NCBI GenBank assembly: GCA_002327785.1
Contig: DCUI01000310.1
Span: 1-32,996 of the forward strand
DNA: 32,996 bases
Source: Phycisphaerales bacterium UBA2218
GTDB taxonomy: Bacteria; Planctomycetota; Phycisphaerae; Sedimentisphaerales; Anaerobacaceae
Direction: 5' to 3'
The notes below the pieces were generated by a model. That model made no database searches, was not told the DNA's origin, and saw only the letters and a program-made list of their open reading frames with translations. Each line of letters starts with the position of its first letter. Within the stretch, counting starts at the first letter, position 1. Below, one piece after another: positions 31,823-32,996 of this stretch. The position numbers were made by a program, and so were the translations under genes.

Positions 31823-32996
31823 ATGAAAGTCATCTATTTTGATAACAACGCGACCACGCGGGTGGCCGACGAGGTCTATGAGGCGATGCAGCCGTACTTC
31901 TGTAGACGGTACGGCAATCCGTCGAGCATGCACACGTTCGGCGGCCAGGTCGGCATCAAGGTTCGCGAGGCTCGCGAGAGCGTGGCCCGGCTGCTCGGCT
32001 GCGATCCGAGTGAAATCATCTTCACCAGTTGCGGCACCGAGAGCGACAGCACGGCGATCCACGGGACCCTGGCGGCCGTCCCACATCGGCGAAAGGTCAT
32101 TACGACCCGGGTCGAGCACCCGGCGGTCCTGACCGTCTGCCGTGAATTGGAGAGTCGCGGGTATACCGTCATCGAGCTGAGCGTGGACAAGCTCGGCCGG
32201 CTGGACCCGGACGAGTTGGAGAGTCATCTCGACGACGACACGGCCCTCGTCACCATCATGTACGCCAACAATGAGACCGGTGTGATCTTCCCCATCGAGC
32301 TGATCGCCGAGATGGTGACCAGCCGGGGCATCACGTTTCATACCGACGCCGTTCAGATCGTGGGCAAGATGCCGCTGAACCTCTCGAAGAGCTCGATCAA
32401 CCTGGTGAGTCTCTCCGGTCACAAGCTGCACGCCCCCAAAGGCGTCGGCGTCCTGTACGTCAGGAAGGGCACTCGAATTGCGCCATGGCTGCTGGGCGGG
32501 CATCAGGAGGGGGGACGGCGGGCCGGGACGGAGAACGTCCCCGGCATCATCGGCGTGGGCAAGGCCTGCGAACTGGCCCTCACGTACATGGACGATGAAA
32601 ACACTCGTGTGAAGGCCCTGCGGGACAGGCTCGAAAGCGCGATTCTTGAAGCGTGTCCGGACAGCCGGGTCAACGGCACCCCGGACTCCCGCCTGCCCAA
32701 TACGACCAACATCAGCTTCGAGTACATCGAGGGCGAGAGCATACTGCTGATGATCAGCGAGAAGGGCATCTGCGCCTCCTCCGGTTCCGCCTGCACCTCC
32801 GGCTCGCTCGAGCCGTCCCACGTGCTGATGTCCATGGCCGTGCCGCAGACCTACGCGCACGGCTCCATCCGCTTCTCCCTGAGCGTCTACAACACGCAGG
32901 AAGAGGTGGACTACATCATAAAGGAATTCCCGCCGATAATAGAGCGCCTGCGCGCCATCTCGCCCTTCGCCGACGGCAAGCCGCTGTTCGGCATGG
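31823..32996 (+). CDS. nifS: Cysteine desulfurase NifS, 3' end cut by window end
   Basis: The frame is open for 391 codons from ATG 31823 to the window edge with no stop. This PLP enzyme takes sulfur from cysteine and passes it as persulfide to NifU. Motifs are YFDNNATTRVADEV at the N-terminus, GTESDS, H99 in RVEHPAV for PLP stacking, NNETGV, DAVQIVGK and the PLP lysine K201 in SGHKLHAPKG. The catalytic Cys is C324 in SGSACTSGSLEPSHVL. Positions match Azotobacter NifS within one residue (K202, C325), so only about ten to fifteen C-terminal residues are missing. The binding site AAGGA lies at the end of nifU and the two are coupled. CysK/CysE supply its cysteine. Confidence 0.96.
   Translation, partial: MKVIYFDNNATTRVADEVYEAMQPYFCRRYGNPSSMHTFGGQVGIKVREARESVARLLGCDPSEIIFTSCGTESDSTAIHGTLAAVPHRRKVITTRVEHPAVLTVCRELESRGYTVIELSVDKLGRLDPDELESHLDDDTALVTIMYANNETGVIFPIELIAEMVTSRGITFHTDAVQIVGKMPLNLSKSSINLVSLSGHKLHAPKGVGVLYVRKGTRIAPWLLGGHQEGGRRAGTENVPGIIGVGKACELALTYMDDENTRVKALRDRLESAILEACPDSRVNGTPDSRLPNTTNISFEYIEGESILLMISEKGICASSGSACTSGSLEPSHVLMSMAVPQTYAHGSIRFSLSVYNTQEEVDYIIKEFPPIIERLRAISPFADGKPLFGM

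Noticed and set aside
30890..32860. Minus-strand open frame (656 codons) opposite nifU/nifS
   Set aside because: No domain signature; nifU and nifS are complete and canonical on the plus strand.
26932..32996. Nitrogen-fixation island suggested by nifU/nifS
   Set aside because: No nifH/D/K/E/N/B. The cluster is sulfur metabolism and Fe-S assembly, and three-domain NifU occurs in non-fixing bacteria.
32900..32996. Frameshift or truncation of nifS
   Set aside because: The frame is intact to the last base; the gene is only cut by the window edge.

Overview
The window is about 33 kb of GC-rich bacterial chromosome. It most likely comes from a Planctomycetota of the Phycisphaerae/Sedimentisphaerales type. 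That is inferred from gene content, not from a marker tree: two DUF1080 proteins beside a Tat-exported Gfo/Idh/MocA oxidoreductase, a DUF6057 membrane protein next to a haem-motif/PD40 protein, a three-domain NifU in a sulfur-metabolism setting, many secreted proteins of unknown role, and solitary housekeeping genes spread between them. Several promoters look like ordinary sigma-70 sites (TTGACT/TTGCCA, then 16-18 nt, then TATAAT-like).

Layout. 1-1.9 kb (minus): a secreted RCC1-repeat protein cut by the window start, then a plant-type glutaminyl cyclase. 2.0-5.5 kb (plus): a DUF6057 membrane protein and a c-type haem/PD40 propeller protein, 12 nt apart. 5.7-9.0 kb: DUF1080, Tat-exported Gfo/Idh/MocA, a degenerate second copy of that gene's 3' end, and a second DUF1080. 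This is probably a periplasmic 3-keto-sugar processing set. 9.0-15.9 kb: a GNAT acetyltransferase, HtrA/DegP protease, ispH, rpsA (six S1 domains), a terminator and a YacL-like membrane PIN/TRAM protein. 15.9-17.7 kb (minus): an unknown membrane protein and ispG. 17.8-20.4 kb (plus): an alpha/beta hydrolase, then a translationally coupled pair (secreted Lys/Glu/Pro-repeat protein plus outer-membrane barrel). 20.4-22.85 kb (minus): a 44-residue secreted peptide gene, a DUF4097 beta-solenoid lipoprotein and a five-bladed-propeller glycosidase-like protein. 23.0-25.8 kb: bioY, tRNA-Gln(CUG), a secreted jelly-roll-like protein, and exonuclease III on the minus strand.

26.0-33.0 kb (plus) is a coherent cluster: an Rrf2 regulator with IscR-like cysteines, cysK, cysE, nadA, metY, nifU and nifS (cut by the window end). 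It links cysteine and homocysteine synthesis to Fe-S cluster assembly, and includes nadA, whose product is itself a [4Fe-4S] enzyme. No nitrogenase genes are present, so NifU/NifS are probably the general Fe-S assembly system.

The best candidates for undescribed biology are the DUF6057/haem-PD40 pair, the coupled charged-repeat protein and barrel, and the small peptide/DUF4097/propeller operon. Smaller signals include a catalytic Asp-to-Glu change in HtrA, a four-cysteine patch in CysE, and several intergenic palindromes that look like dispersed repeats. No CRISPR array, insertion sequence, prophage or rRNA was seen.
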